Below are positions 17,752 to 26,588 of a DNA stretch of 64,000 nucleotides, one piece after another. Position numbers and translations under genes: made by a program. Every line of letters starts with the position of its first letter. Position 1 is the first letter of the stretch. The notes beneath the pieces were generated by a model. That model made no database searches and was not told the origin of the DNA. It saw only the letters and a list, made by a program, of their open reading frames with translations. The stretch is taken from NCBI GenBank assembly GCA_009684525.1, contig WKKR01000003.1, forward strand, positions 62,001-126,000. The letters are read 5' to 3'. The DNA is from Geobacter sp. Its GTDB lineage: Bacteria; Desulfobacterota; Desulfuromonadia; Geobacterales; DSM-12255.

Positions 17752-19638
17752 TTAGCGGGATTTGCTCTTGGTTGTCGTCTTCTTTTTCTTTTTTGTTTTC
17801 GACACCTTTTTTGAAATTTTCCCCTTTTTTGCTTTCCCTTTTTTCTTCTTGTACTTCTTAGTGTCGGGGGAGAGTTCGTCACGAATGTTGCTCAACAGGA
17901 CAGTTGGCTCTTCGAGGGTCGGGTCGGCCCTCTTTGCGGACTCCAGAGCCTCTTTTGCCTCGTTAATGTGACCGGTTTTCATATAGACACGGCCGAGGGC
18001 GTTCAAGGCTTTTGCATGATCATCCTTAAGAGCGACCGCTTCCTTGTATGAGGCCAGGGCGTCTTCGTAGTTCTTTTTGAATTCGTAGACCAAACCGAGT
18101 TTGTAGTGACTGTTGGCGTCCTTGGGGTTGAGTTCTACGTTTTCCTTGAGCAGCGTGATCAAGTCGTCGTAGTTCTTGTTCTTAACGTAGATGGTGGTGA
18201 GGGCGTTGCGAGCCTCGACATCGTCTTTCTTCAGCCGGAGTATCTCTTTGAATTCGCGTTCAGCCTCGTCTCCCATGCCGTGCTTGCGATAGAGAAGCGC
18301 TAGTTCGTGGTGGGCATCGAGCGAGTCGGGCTTGATTTTGATGATTTCCTGATATTCGGCGATCGCATCTTTGGGGTCCTTGGCATTGCCATAGAGCCTG
18401 GCGAGTTTCAGGTGCAGCTGGACATCCTCGTTTCGCAGCTTGAGGAGTTCTCGGTACTGTTCTATTGCCTGGGGGGTGCTGCCGCGCGAGGCGTAGATAT
18501 CTCCAAGGCGCTGGCGGGTATCCCCTTTTTCTCCAGCGAATTTTAACGACTGCCGGTATTCTACGACTGCTTCGTCGAGAAGCCCTTTCTTTTCGTAGAG
18601 AATTCCCAGCTTGTAGTGCAGCCCCTCATCGTCGGCCTTGAGGCGTGATGCTTCCTGGTAGGCGGCAATGGCTTCATCGAGCTTGTCGCTGGCGGCAAGG
18701 GCATCCCCGAGTTTCTGCTTTGCTTCTGCCCAGGCGGGTTTTATCTTAATAGCTTTCCGGTATTCGGCCACTGCCTTGTCGTAGTTCTTTTCGGCAAGAA
18801 ACGCATCGCCGTTTTTCAGATATTCCTGGGGCTGGTCGGCTTGGGGATTCTGGGCAACACCGGCGAGCAGGAATTCATAGTCGGCGGATTTCTTGTCTCC
18901 AAGCTGTTCGTACAGTTCTCCGAGGCGCCGGTGGACTTCTTTGCTCTGGGGATGTGCGTTCTGGGCCTTTTTCAGCTCGTCGAGTGCCTTGTCGGTCTGC
19001 TTGCGGGCCAGGTAGACCTTGGCCAAGCCAAGGCGAGCCGGCTCAAATGCCGGGTTGATGGAGAGGGCTTGATTGTATTCGGATTCGGCACGATCGAGGT
19101 CGTTTCCCTGGATCTGGGTATCTGCGAGGTCGGCATGGAGTTGGGGGTCGTCCGGAGCTGATTTCAGGGCTTCGTTGAAGTGATACTGGGCGAGTGAGTA
19201 GATCTTCCGCTGGGCAAAGATGCGGCCGAGGCCACGGTGGTAGGGTGCTGCCGACGAGGATTTGACAGCCTTGGTAAGTTCCACGGCCGCTTCGTCGGTC
19301 ATCCCTTTCTCCAGATAGAGCAGTCCGAGGTTGCCGCTCGCCTGGGTGAAGCCGGGATCAAGTCGCTCTGCCTCGCGGTATTCGGCGATGGCGCTTTCCA
19401 GCTTTCCGCTTTCCGCAAGCCTTCGCCCCTTGACGAAATGTCCGGCAGGGCCTTCGGGGCAAAGTTCCGCTGCCCGTGTTTCTATTCGGGACCTTTCTGC
19501 TGCATCGGATCTGGAGGGGATGCCTTCCAGGATCTCGCGGGCATCTCCGCACTTGTCCTTGCCGGCGAAGCCCCAGTCGAATCCGCACGTGAGGGTGGCC
19601 GTCAGGCAGAGAAGGATAAGCAAAAGGCGTTGATTCAT
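17752..19638 (-). CDS. Large exported TPR-repeat protein with lysine-rich tail
   Basis: This 628-residue protein starts at ATG 19638 behind GAGGAGAG. An N-terminal signal sequence (LLLILLCLTATLTC) may be a weak lipobox, but Thr at -1 is atypical. From about residue 65 to 590 it consists of tandem 34-residue TPR units (roughly fourteen), with repeated patterns such as YRKAIKIKPAWAEA and YKLGLVYEFKKNYEDALA. The last 35 or so residues are a nearly pure Lys/Thr/Ser tail (KKYKKKKGKAKKGK...). TPR arrays are protein-interaction scaffolds; the basic tail could contact polyanions such as LPS, nucleic acid or phospholipid. Partner and function are unknown. It is a single-gene transcript. Confidence 0.85.
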   Translation of the reverse strand: MNQRLLLILLCLTATLTCGFDWGFAGKDKCGDAREILEGIPSRSDAAERSRIETRAAELCPEGPAGHFVKGRRLAESGKLESAIAEYREAERLDPGFTQASGNLGLLYLEKGMTDEAAVELTKAVKSSSAAPYHRGLGRIFAQRKIYSLAQYHFNEALKSAPDDPQLHADLADTQIQGNDLDRAESEYNQALSINPAFEPARLGLAKVYLARKQTDKALDELKKAQNAHPQSKEVHRRLGELYEQLGDKKSADYEFLLAGVAQNPQADQPQEYLKNGDAFLAEKNYDKAVAEYRKAIKIKPAWAEAKQKLGDALAASDKLDEAIAAYQEASRLKADDEGLHYKLGILYEKKGLLDEAVVEYRQSLKFAGEKGDTRQRLGDIYASRGSTPQAIEQYRELLKLRNEDVQLHLKLARLYGNAKDPKDAIAEYQEIIKIKPDSLDAHHELALLYRKHGMGDEAEREFKEILRLKKDDVEARNALTTIYVKNKNYDDLITLLKENVELNPKDANSHYKLGLVYEFKKNYEDALASYKEAVALKDDHAKALNALGRVYMKTGHINEAKEALESAKRADPTLEEPTVLLSNIRDELSPDTKKYKKKKGKAKKGKISKKVSKTKKKKKTTTKSKSR

Positions 19639-19686
19639 GGCTCTCCTCACTGTGTCACTATCCGCTGGAATGCTGAAGAAGCGCGC

Positions 19687-19715
19687 ATTATACATGGCGC
19701 ATGCCGCAAATTCAA
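19687..19715 (-). promoter_or_regulatory. Strong sigma-70-type promoter of the TPR gene
   Basis: On the minus strand, TTGAAT (19715-19710) and a perfect TATAAT (19692-19687) are 17 bases apart, about 49 bases before the TPR ATG. Confidence 0.75.
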
Positions 19716-19785
19716 TCCATATCAAAGTTGGAGGGCGTCCATCCCCGGCAATAGCCGCTTTAGCCAGCCCCTCCTCCGCGTTGCC

Positions 19786-19814
19786 TTGACTTTCGAGGCA
19801 AAGATGGTTAAATC
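19786..19814 (+). promoter_or_regulatory. Possible promoter of the hsp20-lon-thiL run
   Basis: TTGACT (19786-19791) and a weak TAAATC (19809-19814) are 17 bases apart. The leader then contains a small CTGCC-TCGT-GGCAG hairpin (19822-19835). There is no CIRCE element. A heat-shock sigma factor could be used, but I see no clear sigma-32 -10 box. Confidence 0.4.
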
Positions 19815-19878
19815 ATGAAAGTCTGCCTCGTGGCAGTGATTCCAGGAGATTGTCGTTTATTCCTCTGGAGGGGGATTG

Positions 19879-20322
19879 ATGCCTGTCATACCCAAGGATC
19901 CTCTGGACTGGCTGACCTTGTTCCGGCAGCAGGTTGATGTCATTTTCAACTACCTCTCCAGCCTGGAGCGGGGTGCGGGCAAGCAGGAACAGGAGTACGT
20001 GCCGCTGGTCGATATCTATGAGACAGCGGACGACTATATTGTAGAGTTTGAATTGCCGGGGTTCGAACGTCGTGACCTGAGGCTCTCCATCTGCTGTACT
20101 ACCCTGATTTTTGAAGGAGTGAAGCGGCGGGACCATACCCGCAAGGGGCACCGCTTCATCCGGGTGGAGCGGCATTTCGGGCACTTTTCGCGGATGATAG
20201 AGATTCCGCCGAGCGTGGATATCCAGAGCGTTCAGGCTTCGTATGACCGGGGGGTACTGTCGGTACGGTTCAAGAGACTGCATGACCGGCAGATGGTAAT
20301 CCGCGACATAGTTATTGACTGA
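19879..20322 (+). CDS. Small heat-shock protein, Hsp20/alpha-crystallin family
   Basis: The 147-residue cytoplasmic protein starts at ATG 19879 with GGAGG upstream; an in-frame TTG directly before it is less likely. An alpha-crystallin domain covers about residues 45-140, beginning with VPLVDIYETADDYIVEFELPG and ending near VLSVRFKR. Small heat-shock proteins hold unfolding clients without ATP. The gene lies 29 bases upstream of lon, so chaperone and protease are probably co-expressed in response to misfolded protein. Confidence 0.92.
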   Translation: MPVIPKDPLDWLTLFRQQVDVIFNYLSSLERGAGKQEQEYVPLVDIYETADDYIVEFELPGFERRDLRLSICCTTLIFEGVKRRDHTRKGHRFIRVERHFGHFSRMIEIPPSVDIQSVQASYDRGVLSVRFKRLHDRQMVIRDIVID

Positions 20323-20351
20323 GAGTGAATCCTTCAAGGAGATAGTGATTT

Positions 20352-22793
20352 ATGGAAACTACCAAGCAGCAGGATGCTGAAGAGCTCAAGATTCCTGACG
20401 TTCTGCCGCTGCTTCCGGTGCGGGATGTGGTGGTCTATCCCTACATGATCCTGCCGCTTTTTGTGGGGCGTGAGATTTCTATTGCCGCTGTCGATCATGC
20501 GCTTTCCGGTGATCGTCTGATATTCCTCGCGACCCAGAAGGATGTGAGTGACGAGGATCCCGAGCCCGAAGCCATTTACGAGGTCGGGACAGTGGCAATG
20601 ATCATGCGGATGCTCAAGCTTCCCGATGGCCGGGTGAAGATCCTGGTACAGGGGCTGACCAAGGGAAGGATCAACGAATATCTGGCGTCGCGTCCCTATT
20701 ATTCCGTCCGGATCGAACGGATCACCGAGCCGGCTGCGCTGGACGATTCGCTGGAAACCGAGGCGCTCATCCGGACAATCAAGGAGCAGCTCAGCAAGAT
20801 TGTTTCCCTGGGCAAGGTCATCTCTCCCGAGGTCATGGTCATTGTTGAAAATATGCAGGAGCCCGGCAGCCTTGCTGACTTGGTTGCCAGCAACATCGGG
20901 CTCAAGGTCGAGGAGGCACAGAAGCTCCTGGAGATTTTCGACCCGATGGAGCGGCTCAAAAAGGTGAACGAACTCCTGAACAAGGAGTACGAACTGCTCG
21001 ACATGCAGGCGCGGATACAATCAGCTGCCAAAGAGGAGATGGGCAAAAGCCAGCGGGAATATTATCTCCGTGAGCAACTCCGGGCCATCCAGCAGGAGTT
21101 GGGGGAGACCGATGCCCGCGCCGAGGAGATTGCCGAGTTGCGCAAGGCGATCGAAAACGCCAAGATGCCGCCACCGGTTGAAAAAGAGGCACTCAAACAG
21201 TTGGGGCGCCTGGAGCAGATGCATCCCGATGCCGCTGAATCGGGCATGTTGAGGACGTTTCTCGACTGGATGGTCGAACTCCCCTGGGGGAAATCGACTC
21301 GCGATGCGCTCGATATCAAGAAGGCGAAAAAGATTCTCGATGAGGATCACTATTATCTCGACAAGATCAAGGAACGCATCCTGGAGTTCCTGGCGGTCAG
21401 GAAACTGAAGAAAAAGATGAAGGGCCCGATTCTCTGTTTCGTCGGCCCTCCCGGCGTGGGCAAAACGTCTCTGGGCAAATCCATTGCCCGCTCCATGGGG
21501 AGGAAGTTTGTCCGGATTTCCCTGGGCGGCGTTCGTGACGAGGCCGAAATCCGTGGCCACCGTCGCACTTACGTGGGTGCCCTGCCGGGGCGGATCCTGC
21601 AAGGGCTGAAACAGGCAGGGTCCAACAACCCTGTTTTCATGCTGGACGAGCTGGACAAGCTCGGCTCGGATTTCCGCGGCGATCCGTCTTCGGCCCTGCT
21701 GGAGGTTCTCGACCCGGAACAGAACTTCATGTTCTCCGATCATTACATCAACCTGCCGTTTAACCTGTCCAATGTCATGTTCATTGCCACGGCCAACCAG
21801 ATCGACACTGTGCCGGGACCGCTCCGTGACCGGATGGAGGTGATCTCCCTTGCCGGTTACACCGAGGAAGAGAAGCTGCAGATTGCCAAACGGTATCTGG
21901 TGCCCCGGCAGACCAAGGAGAACGGCATCTCTGCCAAGTACCTCGCCATCACCGACGAGGCGATCAAGACGGTCATCGCCAAATACACCCGCGAGGCCGG
22001 TCTGCGCAATCTGGAGAGGGAGATCGGCACCATCTGCAGGAAGGTTGCACGCAAGGTTGCCGAAGGAGAGAAGCGACACTTCGCGGTGAATGCCTCTACC
22101 GTTGCCAAGTATCTGGGGCCGGCAAAATTCCTCCGCGAGGAAGAGATGGAAAAGAATGAGGTCGGGCTTGTTACCGGTCTGGCCTGGACACCGGTTGGCG
22201 GGGAGGTCCTCCTTGTCGAGGCGACCATCATGGCCGGCAAAGGCGGGCTCACGCTTACCGGCCAGTTGGGTGACGTGATGAAGGAATCAGTTCAGGCAGC
22301 CCTTTCCTGGATTCGAGCCAAGGAAAAAGAACTGAATCTTTCGGAGGATTTCTTTCATAACGTGGAGATCCATGTGCATGTCCCGGCAGGGGCAATCCCG
22401 AAGGACGGCCCCTCGGCCGGCATTACCATGGCCACGGCACTGGTCTCGGCTCTCACCAAGATCCCCGTGCGCAAGGATGTGGCAATGACCGGCGAGATTA
22501 CCCTGCGGGGCAAGGTTCTCCCCATTGGCGGGCTCAAGGAAAAAATCCTCGCTGCTGTCAGGGCCGGCATTACGACCATCATCATCCCCGAGCAGAACAA
22601 GAAGGACCTTGAGGATGTTCCCAAGAATATCCTCAAGAAGGTCGAGATCGTCACGGCAAAGCAGATCGACGATGTTCTCAAGGTCGCCCTCGAAATTTAT
22701 CCGCCGCCGCCCCAGGGGGCTTCAAAGGCATCGGCGCCCGCCAAGAGCGGCGCCCGCAGAGTGACTGCCAAGGCCCCGAGGGCCACGGCTTGA
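20352..22793 (+). CDS. lon: ATP-dependent protease Lon (LonA)
   Basis: This 813-residue LonA protease degrades damaged and regulatory proteins. The N-terminal substrate-binding domain covers about residues 14-210, followed by a coiled coil. The AAA+ module has Walker A GPPGVGKTS (about 363) and Walker B (FMLDELDKL). The proteolytic domain has the Ser-Lys dyad: Ser688 in PKDGPSAG and Lys729 in IGGLKEK. A basic, Ala-rich tail of about 25 residues ends the protein. The gene follows hsp20 by 29 bases and overlaps thiL by 4. Confidence 0.97.
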   Translation: METTKQQDAEELKIPDVLPLLPVRDVVVYPYMILPLFVGREISIAAVDHALSGDRLIFLATQKDVSDEDPEPEAIYEVGTVAMIMRMLKLPDGRVKILVQGLTKGRINEYLASRPYYSVRIERITEPAALDDSLETEALIRTIKEQLSKIVSLGKVISPEVMVIVENMQEPGSLADLVASNIGLKVEEAQKLLEIFDPMERLKKVNELLNKEYELLDMQARIQSAAKEEMGKSQREYYLREQLRAIQQELGETDARAEEIAELRKAIENAKMPPPVEKEALKQLGRLEQMHPDAAESGMLRTFLDWMVELPWGKSTRDALDIKKAKKILDEDHYYLDKIKERILEFLAVRKLKKKMKGPILCFVGPPGVGKTSLGKSIARSMGRKFVRISLGGVRDEAEIRGHRRTYVGALPGRILQGLKQAGSNNPVFMLDELDKLGSDFRGDPSSALLEVLDPEQNFMFSDHYINLPFNLSNVMFIATANQIDTVPGPLRDRMEVISLAGYTEEEKLQIAKRYLVPRQTKENGISAKYLAITDEAIKTVIAKYTREAGLRNLEREIGTICRKVARKVAEGEKRHFAVNASTVAKYLGPAKFLREEEMEKNEVGLVTGLAWTPVGGEVLLVEATIMAGKGGLTLTGQLGDVMKESVQAALSWIRAKEKELNLSEDFFHNVEIHVHVPAGAIPKDGPSAGITMATALVSALTKIPVRKDVAMTGEITLRGKVLPIGGLKEKILAAVRAGITTIIIPEQNKKDLEDVPKNILKKVEIVTAKQIDDVLKVALEIYPPPPQGASKASAPAKSGARRVTAKAPRATA

Positions 22794-23770
22794 ACCTTCG
22801 TTCACTCGGTGAATTCGGGCTCATTGACCGTATCGCCGGCAGGGTTGCAGCCGGCACCGGGATAATTCGCGGCATCGGCGATGATGCCGCGGCTGTGAAG
22901 CCGAGCCCGGGGACCGTCCAGCTCCTGACCTCCGACATGCTGCTGGAGGGGGTGCATTTTGACCTGACGTTCACCAGCCCGGAAGCGTTGGGGCGCAAGT
23001 CCCTGGCGGTCAATCTCTCCGATATGGCGGCCATGGGTGGGCGGTCGCGCCACTTTCTCCTGTCGCTGGCAATCCCGCCGTCGGTGTCGCTGGAGTTTCT
23101 CGACCCGTTCATCGGCGGTCTTCTGGACATGGCTTCATGTCATGCTGTTTCCCTTGTCGGCGGCGATACGTGCGCTTCCCGGAGCGGGCTGGTCATCAGC
23201 ATAACCCTTGTGGGAGAACAGCTTCCGGAGCGGGTGGTCTACCGTCAGGGAGCCCGGCCCGGCGATCTGGTATGCGTGACCGGATTTCTTGGCGACTCTG
23301 CCCTGGGTCTTGCCGAGCTGAGAGCCGGCTTACGGGAAACCCCTGCCGTCAGTCGCCACCTGGAACCCTCTCCCCGCTGCAATGAGGGACTTATGCTTGC
23401 CGAAGCAGGGCTCCCCACGGCCATGATCGACGTGAGCGACGGGCTTCTTGCCGATCTCGGCCATATCCTGGAGTGTTCGGGAGTGGGAGCAAAGGTCTTT
23501 CTTGACCGTCTTCCGCTCTCCGAATATTTTTCGGCCGAGGCGGGCAGACTGGTGTCTGAGCCGATACAATTGGCCCTGGCCGGCGGAGAGGATTACGAAC
23601 TCCTTTTTTCGCTGCCGCGGCAGTACCTGCCGCAGGCACGGCAATTGTTGTCTGCAAGAGGAATCGGCTGTGCCGTGATCGGAGAGGTGACCGAAGAGGC
23701 CGGGCTACAAGTCACGGCTCCGGATGGCTCTTCTTACCAGCCCACGGGTCTGGGATTCAGCCACTTCTGA
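22790..23770 (+). CDS. thiL: Thiamine-monophosphate kinase ThiL
   Basis: ThiL phosphorylates thiamine monophosphate to the coenzyme thiamine diphosphate. The 326-residue protein has the family N terminus (GEFGLIDRI), the metal/ATP motif GIGDDAA near residue 28, DMLLEGVHFDL, NLSDMAAMGG, and the C-terminal MIDVSDGLLADL and AGGEDYELLF motifs. The start is a TTG that overlaps the lon stop (TTGA), indicating translational coupling. Thiamine synthesis and Lon have no obvious common role; the overlap reflects operon compaction. Confidence 0.94.
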   Translation: MNLRSLGEFGLIDRIAGRVAAGTGIIRGIGDDAAAVKPSPGTVQLLTSDMLLEGVHFDLTFTSPEALGRKSLAVNLSDMAAMGGRSRHFLLSLAIPPSVSLEFLDPFIGGLLDMASCHAVSLVGGDTCASRSGLVISITLVGEQLPERVVYRQGARPGDLVCVTGFLGDSALGLAELRAGLRETPAVSRHLEPSPRCNEGLMLAEAGLPTAMIDVSDGLLADLGHILECSGVGAKVFLDRLPLSEYFSAEAGRLVSEPIQLALAGGEDYELLFSLPRQYLPQARQLLSARGIGCAVIGEVTEEAGLQVTAPDGSSYQPTGLGFSHF

Positions 23771-23900
23771 AAGTCCCTGCCGGCGCACTCTCAAGCTGGG
23801 GGTGCTCTCGTCCTTCCTGCAGACCATAACCGCAATGCCGAATGTTCCCCGGGGCAGACTTGAGTCGGAATATCGCCGTTTTTTCAGCCAAGGGTGAGTG

Positions 23901-24761
23901 ATGTCCAGCGAGGGAAGCGGACGAGTCATGGATGCTGTCATACCGGATATCCCCGCTGAGGATCTGGAGCTTATCCGGCAGCTCCTTGCAGAGCGAACAG
24001 GCTTCCTGCTGGACGGTTACAAGGACAAATGTATCAAACGGCGGATCAACATCCGCATCCGCGCGACCCATAGTGACAGTGCCACAGCGTATTACCGCCT
24101 GCTTGCGCGGGATGGGCGTGAACTGGCACTCCTCCATAAGGTTCTTACCATCCATGTGAGTCATTTTTTTCGCAACCCCTCCATGTTTCGCAAGCTGCAG
24201 GAGGAGATTCTCCCTGTTCTCTTCGCCCAGGCGGCTGAAACGGGTAAGGCGGGTTTTACCGTCTGGAGTGTGGGGTGCTCAAGCGGTGAAGAACCGTATT
24301 CCGTGGCCCTGCTGTTGAAAGAACATTTTGGCGTCCACTCTGAGCACAATCTGGTCAGGATCATTGCTTCGGACATCAATCAGGAGATCCTTGATACTGC
24401 CCGCAAGGGAGTGTACGGAACTGAGAGGCTTGTCGAAGTGGATCAGGGACTCCTGAATCGTTATTTCAAGCCGATAAATGGTAAATATGAATTGTCTCCC
24501 GAAATTCGGGGGATGGTAACCTTTTCCCGTGGCGACCTGTTCAACAGCGGGGACTTCCCCGCATGCGACCTTATTTTCTGCAGAAATGTCTTGATCTATT
24601 TCGAACGCAGCCGGCAGGAGCGGATACTTGAGGGATTTGCCGCATCGCTTGCCGGCGGAGGATTCCTGGTTCTGGGCAAATCAGAAACATTGGTAGGGGA
24701 TTCGCGGAAGAAATTCCAGACGGTCTGTCCCGTGGAAAGGATATACCGGGCACTCTGCTGA
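23901..24761 (+). CDS. cheR: Chemotaxis protein methyltransferase CheR
   Basis: CheR methylates glutamates on chemoreceptors using S-adenosylmethionine. The 286-residue protein has the N-terminal CheR helical domain (about 15-75, with a LLDGYKDKCIKRRI substrate region) and the methyltransferase domain with WSVGCSSGEEPYS (SAM site) and LIFCRNVLIYF. The start at ATG 23901 follows AGGGTGAG; a GTG one codon earlier is possible. It heads a four-gene set with a chemoreceptor, cheW and cheA, and no cheB is present. There is no C-terminal pentapeptide-tethering or TPR extension. Confidence 0.94.
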   Translation: MSSEGSGRVMDAVIPDIPAEDLELIRQLLAERTGFLLDGYKDKCIKRRINIRIRATHSDSATAYYRLLARDGRELALLHKVLTIHVSHFFRNPSMFRKLQEEILPVLFAQAAETGKAGFTVWSVGCSSGEEPYSVALLLKEHFGVHSEHNLVRIIASDINQEILDTARKGVYGTERLVEVDQGLLNRYFKPINGKYELSPEIRGMVTFSRGDLFNSGDFPACDLIFCRNVLIYFERSRQERILEGFAASLAGGGFLVLGKSETLVGDSRKKFQTVCPVERIYRALC

Positions 24762-24830
24762 ACAGTGCGGCGAGCCGAGTGGCCCTGACGTTGCCCTGTT
24801 TCCGGGCACTGGAGAGGAGGAGGGAAGTAG

Positions 24831-26111
24831 ATGCAAATCCCGATAGGATATAAATTCATACTCGGCTGTATCGTGGTAGTGGCGGTGGTGGCCTTTGTCC
24901 CCGACCTGATACGGTTGCTCGGCTATGCCCCAGAGATTACCACGATCCTGACCTATGTGCTGGCAATTACCATCGGCCTCATCCTCGGTTGGTTCTTTTC
25001 TCGTCGGGTAAGCCGGAATATCGCCATCCTGACTTCCTCTACCGAGGCGATCAGCGCCGGGGACCTGACACGGGATGTTGCCCTCGGCAGTTCCCATTTC
25101 CCTGATGAAACCCACAGCCTTGCCGAATCTATCAATGTAATGGCCGAGAACCTCCGTATCCTGGTCCGGCAAATCCGTGAAACCTCGGGGAGGGTCTCAG
25201 AGGCGGCCCGGACCCTTTCGTCGTCGGCGCTGGAAATCAATGCCTCCACCGAGGAGGTTGCCCAGGCAGTAGAACAGATATCCCGTGGTGCCGAGACCCA
25301 GGCGGAGATGGTGACCAGGGGGTCGAAGGTGATCCACGAGATGGCCATTTCCGTGGAACTGGTGGCGAAACGGGCGAAAGAGTCGGCCAAGGCAGCCCGC
25401 CAGACCAGTGTGACCGCACAGCGCGGCGGAGAATTGGCCAATGATTCGCTGGATCGGATGAAGGGATTCTATGATTCGGTCGAGCTTTCCGGGCGTCTGT
25501 TCCTTGACCTGAACAGGAAACTCCAACAGGTCGGAAAGATTGCCGACATCATTGTCGAGATCGCCCGCCAGACCAACCTGTTGGCGCTTAATGCTTCCAT
25601 TGAGGCTGCCAGGGCCGGTGAATACGGCAAGGGATTCGCCGTCGTTGCCGAAGAGGTTCGAAAACTTGCCGATGGGACCGGTACGTCTGCGGCGGAGATC
25701 GTTGAGCTGATCGGGGCGATCAAGGAAGATGGCCAGCGGGTGTACGAAACCATTACGGAAAGCTCCCGCTCCATCGGCGAGGGGAAGAAGAATATCGACA
25801 TCACGGCCTCTGCATTCCGTGAGATTCTCACCACGGTCATTGAAACCGAACGAAGGGCCAACAGCATTGCCGACCTTTCCCACATGCAGACGGAGGGGGC
25901 GGAAAAGATGGTCCGGATGGTGGATGAGATAGCAAAGGTGGCCGAGGATAATGCCGCTTCCACCGAAGAGGTCTCAGCGGCGACCGAAGAGCAGTCCGCA
26001 GCCATGCAGGAGATGGCGCTGGCGGCACAGGACCTGGCACGCATGTCCGATGAGTTGATGCGTTGCGTCGAGCGTTTTCGGGTGGCGGGCACACAGGGTG
26101 CCAACCCGTGA
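24831..26111 (+). CDS. Methyl-accepting chemotaxis protein with minimal sensor region
   Basis: This 426-residue chemoreceptor has two membrane segments (about residues 8-25 and 35-55) joined by a loop of roughly 10 residues, so it has no periplasmic ligand domain. A HAMP domain follows (about 56-108), then a cytoplasmic signalling region with the canonical tip [17 protein letters not shown]. It starts at ATG 24831 behind a strong GGAGAGGAGGAGGG. Its GTGA overlap with cheW suggests a dedicated signalling complex. The stimulus may be membrane state or an internal cue rather than an external ligand. Confidence 0.92.
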   Translation: MQIPIGYKFILGCIVVVAVVAFVPDLIRLLGYAPEITTILTYVLAITIGLILGWFFSRRVSRNIAILTSSTEAISAGDLTRDVALGSSHFPDETHSLAESINVMAENLRILVRQIRETSGRVSEAARTLSSSALEINASTEEVAQAVEQISRGAETQAEMVTRGSKVIHEMAISVELVAKRAKESAKAARQTSVTAQRGGELANDSLDRMKGFYDSVELSGRLFLDLNRKLQQVGKIADIIVEIARQTNLLALNASIEAARAGEYGKGFAVVAEEVRKLADGTGTSAAEIVELIGAIKEDGQRVYETITESSRSIGEGKKNIDITASAFREILTTVIETERRANSIADLSHMQTEGAEKMVRMVDEIAKVAEDNAASTEEVSAATEEQSAAMQEMALAAQDLARMSDELMRCVERFRVAGTQGANP

Positions 26112-26587
26112 CGGATGCGCCTGGCCGTTTGGTCCTGTTTCGTATGGCCGGGAGACGCTGTGCCTTCGATCTTGCGGAAGTCGCCGAGGTGACTGAACTC
26201 CCTGCCGTCTACCCGGTTCCTCTGGCCCCCCCATCCTTCAAGGGGGTAATGAACTGTCATGGCAGGCTGGTGTCGCTGCTCGACCTGGGGGTCTACCTGG
26301 GGTTTGAGAGCAGTCGGGAGGGGGGGAAGGTGCTGGTGCTCGACCGGCGTTTTGCCGATCTTGCGCTCTGGGTGGACGAGGTGGAGCGCATTATTCCCGT
26401 AGCAGAGGTGCTGTCCGAGCGTGAAGGAGAAGAGGAGCATGTGAAGCAGCTCCTGACCCTCAATGATGGAGAGGTGCAGCTGTTGTCGGCCTTGGACCTT
26501 GTTGAAAAACTGGATGCGGAGCTGCAGGTGATTATCCACTCCCCCAATGGCGACAGGGGAGACAGCCGCAGGAGAGAAGCTACCTGA
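26108..26587 (+). CDS. cheW: CheW coupling protein
   Basis: CheW links receptors to CheA. The 159-residue protein starts with GTG 26108, overlapping the receptor stop as GTGA; a longer frame begins inside the receptor gene and is not used. The CheW fold is visible: [15 protein letters not shown], the beta strands [21 protein letters not shown], and [12 protein letters not shown]. It lies directly between the receptor and cheA. Confidence 0.92.
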   Translation: MTDAPGRLVLFRMAGRRCAFDLAEVAEVTELPAVYPVPLAPPSFKGVMNCHGRLVSLLDLGVYLGFESSREGGKVLVLDRRFADLALWVDEVERIIPVAEVLSEREGEEEHVKQLLTLNDGEVQLLSALDLVEKLDAELQVIIHSPNGDRGDSRRREAT

Positions 26588-26588
26588 C

